Shown here: positions 46,501-57,800 of the stretch, one piece after another | Layout: each line of letters begins with the position of its first letter | How positions within the stretch are numbered: the stretch's first letter is position 1 | Assembly (NCBI RefSeq): GCF_022965805.1 | Contig: NC_133114.1 | Coordinates: 2,564,761-2,628,760, forward strand | Length of the DNA: 64,000 nt | Source of the DNA: Primulina eburnea | Lineage: Eukaryota; Streptophyta; Magnoliopsida; Lamiales; Gesneriaceae | Direction: 5' to 3' | Notes under the pieces: generated by a model | Told to the model about the DNA's origin: nothing | Seen by the model: the letters and a program-made list of their open reading frames with translations, nothing else | The model's database searches: none | Made by a program: the position numbers and the translations under genes

Positions 46501-48047
46501 GTTCTTTGTCCTTATCGAAGATAGGTGTTAACAAGTTAGTTGAAAATTGCTGTACATCTGGATTAGAATTTGATACAGATAGTAAGCCACTACGACTTTT
46601 TACGATCCAAGTTGAGCCCAATCTAATTATGAGGATCAAGGAAGCACAAAGAACCGATCAGAATGTGCAGAAATCAATCCAAATGGTCAGATCAGGGCAT
46701 GTATCAGAATATCAGGTACGGGATCATGTGTTGTACGTGAATAACCGTCTAGTTGTGCCAGATGTTGCAGATTTGAGACAGCAGATTCTGACAGAGGCAC
46801 ATTGTAGTCGGTTCAGCATTCATCCTGGTGGCAGGAAGATGTACAATGACTTGAAGACACAGTTTTGGTGGAAACAAATGAAGTCAGACATTGCCGAATT
46901 TGTGTCTAAGTGTTTGAACTGCCAACAGGTGAAAGCTGAGAGGAAGAAGCCTGGTGGATTACTTCAGAGTCTAGCCATTCCAGAATGGAAATGGGATCAC
47001 ATTTCCATGGATTTTGTGACGAAGTTACCACGATCATCCAAAGGCTGTGATGCGATTTGGGTCATTATTGACAGACAGACCAAATCTGCATGTTTCATCC
47101 CATACAGAATGACGTATAGACAGGATCAGATGGCTGAGATTTATATTCGAGAGGTAGTCAGATTGCATGGAGTGCCGAAGTCTATCGTATCAGATCGTGA
47201 TCCACGATTCACTTCACACTTCTGGCACAGTTTACAGCAGGCCTTAGGTACGACATTACACCTGAGTACTGCTTACCATCCTCAGACAGACGGACAGTCA
47301 GAACGGACTATCCAGACATTAGGGGATATGTTGAGAGCCGTCGTGCTAGATTTTGGCATTGGTTGGCAAGATTCTCTACCTCTTTGCGAATTCTCTTACA
47401 ATAATAGCTATCAGACGAGTATCGAGATGGCACCGTTTGAAGCTTTGTATGGCAAGAAGTGCAGATCTCCGCTATACTGGGATGACGTTTCAGAGGTACC
47501 AGAACTTGGGCCAGATATGATTCGTGACATGACAGAGAAGGTAAAACTCATTCAGAAGAGGATGAAGACATCACAAGATCGACAAGCAAAGTATGCCAAT
47601 ATCAGACGTAGACCGTTAGTATTTGATGCGGGAGATAGAGTATTCTTAAAGATTTCTCCATTCAGAGGCGTTGTTCGATTTGGCAAACGCGGGAAACTAT
47701 CTCCTCGATACATTGGTCCTTACGAGATTCTTGAGAAGATTGGCGATCGAGCTTATCGACTTGCACTTCCTCCTTCTCTACCCGGAATACATGACGTGTT
47801 TCATGTATCAATGTTACGAAGATATATGCCCGATGTTTCTCATGTCATTCAACCTGACGAAGCTGAACTTGATCAGACTTTGAGCTACGTGGAACAACCA
47901 ATACAGATTCTTGATCGAAAGAAAAAGAAGCTCAGAACGAAGAATATTCCACTTGTGAAAGTTCAATGGAGACGTCATGGCATCGAGGAAGCGACTTGGG
48001 AAACAGAAGCAAGCATGAGACAAAAACATCCTGAGTTATTTACATGA
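43512..48047 (+). CDS. Gag-Pol polyprotein of gypsy element B, open frame (1511 aa)
   Basis: Start chosen at the ATG reading [11 protein letters not shown]; the frame is open five codons further up, but only from a GTG. Domains by residue: gag capsid about 50-155; Gln/Ser/Pro-rich linker; two CCHC knuckles, the first C281, C284, H288 but Ser293 instead of the last Cys, the second C300, C303, H308, C313; aspartic protease LIDTGAS with D402; reverse transcriptase about 545-790 with FIDD (D738, D739); RNase H with D885, E922 and D947; integrase zinc finger H1097, H1104, C1134, C1137; integrase core D1167, D1228, E1264; GPY/F region near 1402; and a chromodomain-like end with W1486 and W1496. The domain order and end place it among Tekay-like chromoviruses. 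The protein would assemble particles, copy the RNA and integrate the DNA; chromodomain ends steer integration to heterochromatin in relatives. Confidence 0.96.
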   Translation: MPPRRAAVPLRLAAPEQGSTSGDPMDVTATPMETLLKRFQSFRPPTLKGTENAIECESWLEDIEMLFDSLEYSDEKRIKLIGHQLQDIAKNWWLNIRRALEQRGTEITWKGFKTEFYQRFFPISYRKDKGSEFANLRQGPLNIEEYVAKFSSLLRFAPHVSGSDEAVADQFINGLNPDIFTLVNTGRPNNFADALNRAKGVEAGLLRQRSAPYVAPIPRPPLPTSQTPPPRFDSGGSSSGRKEQLKAKGKQFKRPGSSSSSSSGSRQTGFDQSSRTSGVYCNFCGGRHATEQSQGVTGRCNICRQPRHFAKVCPQRSVQQGQSGRASGSVPQFERQASSVHSFQPPPAQTQPRGRGSQTVTQPPRQQAQVFALTEEQAQDAPDDVIAGNCSLYGYPAYILIDTGASHTFISERFALLHSLPVESLLDVVSINSPLGSGLISVTTVRHCILQFEGHEIDLECIVLGLADFDCIVGIDMLTKYRATVDCFHKIVRFRPEMTDEWKFYGKGSRSRIPLISALNMNRLLQKGADGFFIYAVDMQKSSPALADIPVVREFPDIFPDEIPGLPPVREVDFSIDLTPGTVPISRAPYRMAPIELKELKAQLEDLLAKGYIRPSVSPWGAPVLFVRKKDGSMRLCIDYRQLNKATIKNKYPLPRIDDLFDQLQGSSVYSKIDLRSGYHQLRVRNVDIPKTAFRTRYGHYEFIVMPFGLTNAPAVFMGLMNQVFQKYLDEFVIVFIDDILVYSKNINEHAEHLRIVLQTLRNEQLYAKLSKCEFWLNRVVFLGHIISGDGISVDPSKVEAVISWSRPTSVPEIRSFMGLAGYYRRFIKDFSSIAKPITQLTQKNAPFVWSEECESSFVELKKRLTSAPVLTIPSGTGDFVVYCDASHRGLGCVLMQRGHVIANASRQLKPHEVRYPIHDLELAAIVFALKIWRYYLYGEKFEIFSDHKSLKYLFSQSELNMRQHRWLDLLKDFDCEIKYYPGKSNAAADALSRKVCSLSLSKIGVNKLVENCCTSGLEFDTDSKPLRLFTIQVEPNLIMRIKEAQRTDQNVQKSIQMVRSGHVSEYQVRDHVLYVNNRLVVPDVADLRQQILTEAHCSRFSIHPGGRKMYNDLKTQFWWKQMKSDIAEFVSKCLNCQQVKAERKKPGGLLQSLAIPEWKWDHISMDFVTKLPRSSKGCDAIWVIIDRQTKSACFIPYRMTYRQDQMAEIYIREVVRLHGVPKSIVSDRDPRFTSHFWHSLQQALGTTLHLSTAYHPQTDGQSERTIQTLGDMLRAVVLDFGIGWQDSLPLCEFSYNNSYQTSIEMAPFEALYGKKCRSPLYWDDVSEVPELGPDMIRDMTEKVKLIQKRMKTSQDRQAKYANIRRRPLVFDAGDRVFLKISPFRGVVRFGKRGKLSPRYIGPYEILEKIGDRAYRLALPPSLPGIHDVFHVSMLRRYMPDVSHVIQPDEAELDQTLSYVEQPIQILDRKKKKLRTKNIPLVKVQWRRHGIEEATWETEASMRQKHPELFT

Positions 48048-48133
48048 TGTATGTAATTGTTTAGTTTTACTTGTATTGCATCTTGTTGTACTTGAATTGA
48101 TCATCTACAATTTCGAGGGCGAAATCATTTCTT

Positions 48134-48146
48134 AGAGGGGGAGAAA
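48134..48146 (+). other. Polypurine tract of element B
   Basis: AGAGGGGGAGAAA directly before the 3' LTR. Confidence 0.9.
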
Positions 48147-50086
48147 TGTAAGGCTCGAAGATTTAGTTATCATAATCAGATGGATTTGTTGATAATTAAG
48201 ATGATTGTAGATGTATTTTATTGGATTAGAAAAGAAAGGAAAATGTATAATAAAGATGTGAAAGATAGTCAAAAGAATAAGTAAGGTCGAAGCTATGGCG
48301 CACATGCGCGAAGAAATGCGCGCATATGCATGGAAATTCCAGTAGCCTCGGCGCACATGCGCGAGCAGGCCAGTGGCATTGGCGCATATGCGCGAGAGTA
48401 GTGGCGCATATGCGCGGAGCGTCCAGAACCATTGGCGCATATGCGCGAGTTTAGTGGCGCATATGCGCGAGTGCTAAATCTGCCGAGACAGTAGGTTCGG
48501 CGCATATGCGCGAGTAATGCCGCGCATATGCGCGAGACGTGTATTGCAAAGAACAAGCCATGTGTTCGAAACATGCAAGGTATATATATGATTTGCCTCG
48601 ATTCTTTCCTCCATTTCAGCAGAAGCCTTCGAAAAGGCTGAGGGAGAAGCTTCATTTCTTCTTACTTTCAAATTGTGTTCTTGCAAGATTTAGCAACCCA
48701 AATTCAAATCCGATTTCGGTTTTGAGATCCTCTCGGTATTGGCTACAAAGTGATGTAAGTTTATTCGATTTCAGTAAGTTTTGAAATTCAGATATTGGGG
48801 AAATGAGAATATGATAGTTATATTGTGTTCTTGGCATATTGAGCATGATATATTTGTAAACGGATTAAAGAAAGGATATCATATGCATTTCCTATGAATT
48901 TCAGTATGATTTATGAATTGTTGGGATAGGATTTATTGTGTTTTGGATGGATATTGTATTGGGTAATGAATTAGAATGATTGAAAATGAGATAATGTTGA
49001 TATCTGTTAAGATTTGGATTGACCGGTATCGAGAATTACGTCGTTATGCCGTCAATTGTATCGAGATCACGTAGTGACTTGGTTATGTGTTGATTTAGAT
49101 TAGAAATTGATAGAGTGCGTATTCACATTTCCATTTCAGATTCGTATTGGCAACCGTGACAGCGATTCTACGACGAAAGGTATAGTACATGTTTTGTTTG
49201 GGGAATCACGACTCAAATAAGATCACATTTGAGTTTATCAACCAAAATCACATACTTATTTTATTGTTTATATCTTGATATGATTATGAATTGTATATAG
49301 ATTTGTTTATAGAACTTGTATGCAAATCTTGCTATGCGGTGTTTACAGATCATGGGACATTGCATTGGAATGATTATGCTTGTTTACAGATTTTGTATTC
49401 ATGCATTAAGATAGGGCAGTCTGGAGATCAGGCAGACTACTAGATGTTCGACGATATCTCAGCTTAGGGGAAGATCACCGCCCCTTTGTAGACGTGGATA
49501 CAGATCAGGCCGAAGTCTAGGAATAAGACGTACAGCACCTCGATTGGTAGGGTAGGTGACAGCCAGTGACGTCTTATTCACAACGGGATCCCTAGAGTTC
49601 TAGTCGAGTCGAGTCTAGACATGATTAGATCCACATTGCATGATTTTATATGAATGACATTCATATCAGCATGTTTCATGTTTAGATTGTTTATATGCAT
49701 GTTACATGTTTATACTGGGATTTGTTCTCACCGGTTTTCCGGCTGTTGTTATGTCTGTATGTGTGCATAACAACAGGTGGGGCAGGATCTGGGTCACGAC
49801 AGAGATGAGCGATGGACATAGCGTGGTGATCACGGGCCTAGCAGATGGACTAGTAGAATTACTTTTATCTTGTACTGTATTTCACTACTAGTTTATAAAG
49901 GATGGATTAAAACAAGAAATGTTGTATCCTATGTTTGTATATTATGCTGATGTAATAAAATAGAGACATGTTTTATGCCTAATTAGTAACATTTGATTGA
50001 ATGTTAAAAAGCAAAAATTTGACCCACGTTTTATGTTAACGATCCATTTAATCCCAAGAAAAAGAATTAGAGCCCGGGTCCCCACA
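48147..50086 (+). repeat. 3' LTR of element B (1940 bp)
   Basis: Nearly identical to the 5' LTR. The palindrome cluster (48298-48538) has nine units instead of ten, which accounts for most of the 27-bp length difference. The TATATATA box is at 48581-48588. Confidence 0.95.
48298..48538. repeat. Palindrome cluster in 3' LTR of B (9 units)
   Basis: Same GGCGCATATGCGCGAG motif as in the 5' LTR, with one unit and a five-base CTCGC insertion missing. Confidence 0.93.
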
Positions 50087-50091
50087 ACAGT

Positions 50092-50303
50092 ACTTGTTAT
50101 ATAGTAGTTGAACCCTAGTTTGAGTTTGATGTAATAGTACAAGATTTGTACTTTATCTTTGATGTTTATATCAGATTGATTTAATTATGTTCCGCACTTG
50201 TATTATAAAAACAAAAAACAAAAAATTTAGACCCGGTTTTAATTAATTATCCAATTATTCCCAAAGAATGATTAAGAAAATAATTAGCGTCCGTGTCCCC
50301 ACA
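50092..50303 (+). repeat. 3' LTR of element A, second part
   Basis: Continues the A LTR after the ACAGT duplication and ends CCGTGTCCCCACA, matching the end of the 5' LTR at 34905 with minor changes. Confidence 0.92.
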
Positions 50304-51754
50304 AAATTGACTCGATTTTTTAAATTTTTTATTGAATTAAGAAATATTTGTTACATTTTTTATATTGTATTTTGAATTTTTTTATTGTTTATCAATATCA
50401 TAAATTTTCTTCATGTGATATTTATTTTGTAAAATATTGATTGTTTAAACAATTGTTTATTTGTTGTATTAAGTATACTTTAAATTTTCTATAATTTGAC
50501 TTTCAAATTTATGAATTTATTCATAAATGATGTGTTTGATCAAATATTTATTTTGTAAAATATATATTTTTGAAACAATTTATTGAAACTTATATTGACA
50601 TGCTTATACATTTTTTTTTATTGTTAAACAATTTATTGAAACTTATATTGACATGCTTATACATTTTTTTATTGTTATTGATCCCATTAGTTTTTAAATA
50701 ATATTTATTTTGTGAAATATTTATATTTCCTAAACAATTGCTTTTTTTATGAAGTAATTAATAGTTTACACAACTTTTACTTTTAAATTTAAATATTTAA
50801 ATCTACAAAACATAATTATCATATATTTAAGCAATATTTTGTTATTGTGTGTTTAAATAAAAATATTATTATGTGTTTTGATTTTATTTAATTATTTTGT
50901 TAAATAATAAAATAAAATTTTTTGCTAAATAATAAAATAATAATTTTTGCATACTTGCTTATTAAAAAAAATCATATATTTTTTAAACAAATCATATATT
51001 TTTTATAAAAAATAATATTTTTTTAAAAAAAACTTTCAGGTTGGTTGGGTGGTTCAAGTTAGCCGGGTTGGTTCGGGTTCATGATCATATTCATATGTTT
51101 CGTATTGGTTCAGCTTGGGTTCATTTTATGAAAAATTTTGTGATACACATGCTTCAATCCGACTTGTACCCACCCAATTAACCCGAATTGATATATTTGC
51201 AGTTACTAATAAATTTTTTTTTAAATCATATATTATTTTGTTTATAAAAATTTTAAATAATAAATAAATAATTTTCAAATTTTTTGGTCAAACCCAATGT
51301 GATATAGAGCAATATGATATTTTTTTTAAAAAAAAGTTCTGTTGACCATTGAAATTTACAATGGCAATCTTTTAAAAAATTGAAAAACATAATATTATAT
51401 ATAAAAAAATATACTTTATTTAATATGATATAGAGTAACATAAAAATCAAAATCATAAATGAAATTAAATTAAATGATATAATCAATGTAGATACTTAAA
51501 TATATTATATATTTTTAAAAGACATCAAATTCAAATTTAAATTTTAAAAAAAGAAATTTTAAAAAAATTATATATATAAGCTGAATGATAGAGAATGTAT
51601 AATCCGAAATATAGAGAATGGAGTACGTAGTTTTTTTTCAAAAAAAAAAAAATTAAAATGAAAGTTATCGATTTTGAAATTAAAATGGTAGGAAAGAAAT
51701 TATGATAAAAAAAAGTGCAATATAAAGTTATTCGGGTAAATAGAATTTTTGAAT
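50304..51754. other. AT-rich flank; no gene seen
   Basis: Strongly AT-rich. At 50571-50670 there is a direct duplication containing TTTATTGAAACTTATATTG. At 51040-51190 lies a CGGGTTGGTTCGGGTTC / ACCCACCCAATTAACCCG segment, probably the other half of the repeat starting at 33036 that element A split. ORFs in this region are short and have no family signature. Confidence 0.5.
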
Positions 51755-52824
51755 TGTTAGACTTAATTTAATTGTGGTGATAAGAGTCAACCAGTAGGCC
51801 GTGATAGTAATCAGAAGACAATATAAAAAGCAGAAGCTCTCGTATCGCTTAAACAGAAGCAGTACTTTTCGAGTGTTTAACGGCTTATAATAAGCAGAAC
51901 TTAGAAGCAGAATTTAGAAGCAGAACTTAGAAACAGAACTTAACGACCTTCGTTTGAACGTTACAAGTCTTAAATGTTATCGTTACTTTACCTAGTACTT
52001 GTATTAATTACACCATTTAATGCTGTACGAAGTCATTTAATACGCCTTACTAGTTTTGGCATAAAACATAGATTGGTTATTCTGAAGCTTTCTGCAGGAC
52101 CCTTTTCGGTAATAAAGCTGATTCTACTCAGAAGTCACAGAAGCCGTTTTTTTTTATAGACGTTGGATTCAAAAGTTTCTATATATATAAGGGTCAACCC
52201 TATATAGAAAACAACGTTATTATCATTATCAACGTAGCGATTATTCCAACGTTAGTTTGAGCTATCAACAACTACTACTTATCTTCAAGCTCAACATACA
52301 GAAAAGCAGCACACGCTTTATAGTAGATATCTGATCATCTGAGATCATTTTGTGATGTTGTTTCTTTACCTCTTCACAAGCTATTCACGTTTTATACATC
52401 TTATTGAGAAGAGTCTGTAATCTGAAAAATAGTCTTTTCTAGAATTTTGCTGTATTCATTTTATTGTGTTGTGAAACTAAGAGTTTCAGTAGGCAAAGGG
52501 TAAGTCCTACTGAATTGGTTGTATACAAGAGTTGTACTGTAAAAACCAAAGTCTTTTAGTGATACCTTCTGGAAACAGAAGAAGGGGAGACGTAGAAGAT
52601 TTCATCTTCGAACTTTCAGAAACAATCGTTGTCTACTGCCTACTGTTTTATTATTTTCACCCCTAACCATCAGATTGTTTCCGCACTAGTCATTGTGATT
52701 TGTTGGTTATATATTCGAACAAGATAAGCTATAATCTCTAACAGGATTATAGCACCTTTGCAAAAACGTCCAACAAAGGAACGAGTTTATTCACCCCCTC
52801 TAAACTCTATATCGATCCCCAACA
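51755..52824 (+). repeat. 5' LTR of the Sirevirus (about 1070 bp)
   Basis: Probable start TGTTAGAC at 51755; clear end CGATCCCCAACA at 52824 before the primer site. It contains AGAAGGGGAGACGTAGAAG, the counterpart of the GGGGTGACGTAGGAG box of the other two Sirevirus-type LTRs. About four tandem AGCAGAACTTAGA-like repeats lie at 51892-51945. The start is chosen by its inverted match to the end. Confidence 0.8.
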
Positions 52825-52826
52825 AG

Positions 52827-52838
52827 TGGTATCAGAGC
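52827..52838 (+). other. Primer-binding site of the Sirevirus
   Basis: TGGTATCAGAGC lies two bases after the 5' LTR, complementary to initiator methionine tRNA. Confidence 0.93.
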
Positions 52839-52869
52839 AGGTCTCTTGTTCTGAAAATCTACAACAGAT

Positions 52870-54863
52870 ATGGCACATTTCAGCAAAGTCCCTATGTTAT
52901 CAAAAGAAGATTTTGATGACTGGAAGATTAGGATGTAAGCCCATCTTGCAGCCCAAGACGATGACATGTGATTTGCCATCACAGATGGTCCATTGAAGAC
53001 TCTAAAGCCTAATACAGCTATTGTTGTTACTGATGGTGCGCCGCAAATGGTTGAAAAGCCAAGAAGTGAATGGACAAGCGAGGACAAGAAGAAAACAAAT
53101 CTAGACAATGTTGCGAAGGATATTCTCTACAAAACACTTGATAAGAACACCTTCAACAAAATCAAGATGTGTCCTACAACCAAAGAGATTTGGGAGAAAC
53201 TTATCCAAATCTGTGAAGGAAATGAACAGACAAAGGAAAACAAGCTGTCTGTGGCAATGAAAAAGATTGAAAATCTGAAGATGAAAGCTTTAGAAACTCT
53301 AAGCGAGTTTGATAAGCGTTTCAGCAGCTTAGTGAATGAACTAGCAGCTTTGGGAAAGGAACTTGGAAATAGAGAAGTAGCACTCAAAGTGATAAGAACT
53401 TTACCCAAGGAATGGGACGTCAAGACAATGGCGATGAGAGTCTCTAAAGATCTGAACAAGTTGGACCTACATGACTTGTTCTCAGATTTGAAAGCTTATG
53501 AGTTTGAGTTGGAAGTAAGGAGTGGAGAAAAAACCTTGTCGAATCCACCTACCAAGGCTCTTGCAGCTACTGCTACTGCTACCGATGTAGTTGTTTCAAT
53601 TGTATCACCTGCTGCTGCTATTGAAAGTACATCTGACAAGATTGCTGAACAAATCAGCAATGATGCAATATCCCTATTCGTGAAGAAATTTTCGAGATTC
53701 ATGAAGAAGAATCACCGAGCATACCAAAGCCCAAACCGGAACTTCAAAAAAGAATCACCATCTGGTGATATGGCATGCTTCAACTGTGGAAAATCGGAAA
53801 TTTTATTGCTGATTGCCCAAAACCTAAGAAGGATAACCAGAGGAAGAAGGAGTACAAGCGGAATGATAAGAAATCCAGAAGAGACCGCAAAGCAATGATT
53901 GCTGAGGAAAGTAAATCAAAGTGGGCGGATTCTCGCTCTGAGTCTTCTGACTCAGATAGCCATTCCAGCGACAGTGATGAAGAAGAAGTCAAATGTCTCA
54001 TGGCGAACACTGAATCAACCTCGACATCTGGAGATGTGTTTGACTTTGACTCTGATGAATTTACACGAACTGATTTGGTTAAAGCACTGCATGACATGGT
54101 AGAAGAGTACTTGAGACTTTCTTAGTCATTCGAGGAAGTTAAAATTGAAAATAAAAACTTAAAGGATCAAATCAGTAAGTTCACTTGCTTGCAAGAGAAC
54201 AACTACAGTGATCTAGAAGTTGAGATAAGTAAATTGAGAATTGAGAATGACAGAGTAAATGCAGATTACCAGAAGATGATGTCTGAAAATCAGAAGCTAT
54301 CGGTACTGATGAATGCATGGAACAAGTCTTCTATTTCATTAGAGAAGATGCAAGAATTACAGAAGCAATCTGGAGACAGGAGTGGTCTCGGATTCAGTAA
54401 TAATGAAAGCACTTCTGAAACAAGTACAAAGCTAGAACTGGATATGAACAAATGGAAGTACATTCACTTTGTTAAATCCAGTGTGGTACATAAACCAGAA
54501 GTACCAACTGTTCAAGTCAGAAGGTTTGTAGATCAGACGAACAAAAGTAAGCATTATGGTTTGGGTTATGTTGAACATAAGAGAACAGTCCATCAGAGTG
54601 CTGGATCCAGTAGAGGATTCAACTCAGGAGGACAACCCTCTGTGAAGGTTAGAAACTACCAGTACTATAATTGCAGACCAGTTCAGAAGAGATACAAACC
54701 AGACGATAAGAACAGAAGGGAAGATCAACATCCTAAAATGCATTCTGTTAGAAATAACAGACCTTCTGTTGCACACACCTCTAGGGATACCCGTAGTACA
54801 AATTCACCTAGAATTGTACAAATGTGGGTTCCTAAAGGACTGATAAGGCTTGGACTCAAATAG
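52870..54863 (+). pseudogene. Sirevirus Gag, broken
   Basis: Starts MAHFSKVPMLSKEDFDDWKIRM, with stops soon after (TAA at 52936, TGA near 52968). The frame is then open through the capsid region 52993-53750 (KLSVAMKKIENLKMKAL, FDKRFSSLVNELAALGKEL, VIRTLPKEWDVKTMAMR). The zinc knuckle at about 53770 (CFNCGK...IADC) is split by a frameshift. An acidic Ser/Asp stretch (53935-53990) is followed by a stop at 54124 and a heptad-like coiled coil (54189-54330, KLRIENDRVNADYQKMMSENQKL in part). A basic tail runs to a stop at 54861. The coiled coil fits Sirevirus Gag, which in relatives binds host light-chain or kinesin-like partners. Confidence 0.85.
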
Positions 54864-57800
54864 ATTGGGTACCAGTTACTAAAATTTGTGCTTGCAGGAA
54901 CAGGAAAGGAAAGCCAAGATAAGTAGCTCTACATGATATCTGGACAGTGGATGTTCTAGACATATGACTGGACAAAAGAGTCTACTTTCAGAAGTAATGA
55001 GTTGTAACGGACCAAAGATAACTTTTGGGGACAACTCAAAAGGTAAGACCGTGGGTAAGGGTAAGATTATCCATTGTAATATCACTATAAATGATGTGCT
55101 CTTAGTTGAAAATCTTTGTTACAATTTAATTAGTATGAGTCAACTGTGTGATAATGGATACTCAGTAGCTTTTCAGAAGCACTCCTGCACAGTTAAAGAT
55201 GCTAATGAGTCTATAGTCTTAACCGGAAAGAGAGAAGGCAACACTTACAAAGTATCATGAAACAAATATCATGTTAATGTTCCTACATGTTTAGTTGCCT
55301 CCCTTAGTGATAAATATTGGCTATGACACAAGAGATTGAATCACCTTAACTTCAAGTCAATCAATAAGCTCAAGAAGCAGAACATTGTTGATGGTTTACC
55401 TGATATTAATTTCGTTAAGAATCACGTATGTTCTGCATGTCAACTTGGCAAACAAGTAAGATCTAGCTTTAAGAATAAAGAAAGTAAATCAACATCAAGG
55501 TGTTTGGAATTATTGCATATGGACTTGTTTGGTCCAATCCCTATCATGAGCTTAGTGGGAATAAAATACACTCTTGTTGTTATTGATGACTTTTCTAGAT
55601 TTACTTGGGTAATCTTTCTTGCTAAAAAAGTTCAAACCAGTGGCCTCCTGATCAAGATTCTGAAAAAGATTCAAAATAAAAAATCAGTTTCTGTCATTAA
55701 AATCAGAAGTGATCGGGTCACTGAATTTACTAACAAGATTTTTGAGTTGTATTTGGATGAACAGGGTATTTATCATGAATATTCAGCTGCCAGAACGCCT
55801 CAACAAAATAGAGTACCTGAGAGGAGAAACAAAACTCTTAAAAGAAGCAGCTAGAACAATGCTAGCAGATGCAGACATCTCTCAGCGCTTCTGGACAGAA
55901 GCAATCAACACAGCGTGTTATACACAAAACAGAACCATGATCAACAAAAAGCATAATCAGACTCCATATGAGATATGGAAAGGGAGTAAGCGTAATGTAT
56001 CATATTTTCATGTATTTGGTTGCAGATGCTTCGTGCACAATAATGGTAAAAATCATTTGTCAGCATTTGATTCAAAATCAGATGCTGGACTCTTTCTTGG
56101 ATATTCAAAAGTAAGCAAAGCATTTATAATTTTCAATAATAGAACTCTTAATGTTGAAGAATCTATTCATGTTTTCTTCGATGAAGATAACAGTGCTCCT
56201 GAAATTTCTAACATGTCAAATCTAAGTAACAAGTTAGACAGAATTCATCTGGAATTGGATAGTGAAGATGATGCAGAACCGAGTGTCAAAGATGCTCAAA
56301 ATCCAGAACCAGACATTCCTATGGTCGAACAGTTGTTCAGACACAGGATGTACCAGAACCAGTAGCTGACGTTCCAGAACCTACTATTGATTTACCTGAG
56401 GATAATCCAAATCCATTAAATCAGGAAGAAATCCCTCTAAAATTTTTATTTGGAGAAAATCACACCCTCCATATTTGGTTATTGGAAATCCAGCAGCTCC
56501 ATTAAGAACCAGAAGGCAAATGATAAATGAATATATGCATGCTGCTTTTATTTATCAGGATTAACCAAAGAAGATTGAAGAAGCTCTTCTGGATCCCAGT
56601 TGGATTGAAGCTATGCAAGAAGAGTTGAATCAATTTAAAAGAAATGAAGTTTGGTTTCTCGTACCTAGACCATCTCATCAAGCATTTATTGGAACTCGGT
56701 GGGTATTTAGAAACAAACTAAATGAAGAAGGTACTGTGGTTAGAAATAAAGCAAGACTGGTGGCTCAAGGTTTCAGACAAGAAGAAAGAATAGATTATGA
56801 TGAGACCTATGCACCGGTAGCAAGGTTTGAAGCAATCATAATATTCTTAGCCTTTGCTTCTTTCAAGAACTTCAAAGTTTATCAGATGGATGTAAAAAGT
56901 GCCTTCCTAAATGGTCTACTGCAAGAAGAGGTTTACGTCTGTGGGGACCCGGACGCTAATCATCTTCTTAATCATTCTTTGGGAATAAATGAATCAATTA
57001 ATTAAACTGGGTCAAAAAAAAAATTATACAAATGCGGAGTGTAATGGAATCAGTCTAATATACATGTCAACATAAAAGTACAAGTCTTGTATAAAATACA
57101 TTCAAACTAGGGTTCAACAACTATACATCAAGTGCTGAAACTAAATCTACATCAAAGTCCGGAATCACCACTCTAATCTCGATCTCTCATCCTCTTCTTG
57201 ACCCTGATTCAGTCCCACCTGTTGTCATGTATACATACAAACACAACAACAGCCGGATAACTCTGGTGAGATTATAATCTCAGTATAAAACAACGAAACA
57301 TGCATTGTATAAAATTATATACATTTATTAAAAGCATGTATCATAATCTAAACATAATCGATAAAACATGTAACATAATCTATGAAACATAATCGATACA
57401 ATTCAGTAAATCAAACTCGGATCCTTATTCTTTGACTTGACTCAATCTGGCCTAGTCTAGGGATCCCGGTTGAATAAGAACGCAACAACTCATCTACTCT
57501 CCTCAGCTAGATAGTGGTACGTTCTTATTCCCAGACTTTGGTACACTATATCGAATCTTTGCAATAGAAGCTGATCTGCATTCTAAGCAACATTGATATA
57601 AACCAAACGTCCAGTGACCTGGCACCTCTGCCAACTTGGCACCTGTGCCAAAGACTCTATGTCTTAAATCAATCGTCTAACTCATGCTTTCTATAAATCA
57701 ATAGAACAAGCATATAAATGCAATGAATTCAAATATTTGAAAACAATAGCAAATAAGTATGTCGTTTTAGGGAAACTCAAGTCAAATCTAACTCAAGTCG

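Larger units (their letters stand above)
41294..50086 (+). mobile_element. Gypsy element B (chromovirus), young with open polyprotein frame
   Basis: 5' LTR 41294-43260, internal 43261-48146, 3' LTR 48147-50086. It is flanked by perfect ACAGT duplications (41289-41293 and 50087-50091) inside the 3' LTR of its relative A. By eye the LTRs differ by roughly a dozen substitutions over 1.9 kb plus one palindrome unit, and gag-pol is a single open frame. It has everything needed to move itself, with the caveat of one changed zinc-knuckle residue. It is the youngest insertion recognised in the window. Confidence 0.96.
33171..50303 (+). mobile_element. Gypsy element A (chromovirus), dead, with element B nested in its 3' LTR
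   Basis: 5' LTR 33171-34905, internal region 34906-39773, 3' LTR 39774-41293 continued at 50092-50303. The flanking 5 bp are AAGTT and AAATT, one mismatch. Terminal sequences are TGTAAGGCCCAAG and GTGTCCCCACA (GGGTCCCCACA in the 5' LTR). Without B it would be about 8.3 kb. Its gag-pol carries many stops, mostly explained by single-base changes. Confidence 0.94.
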
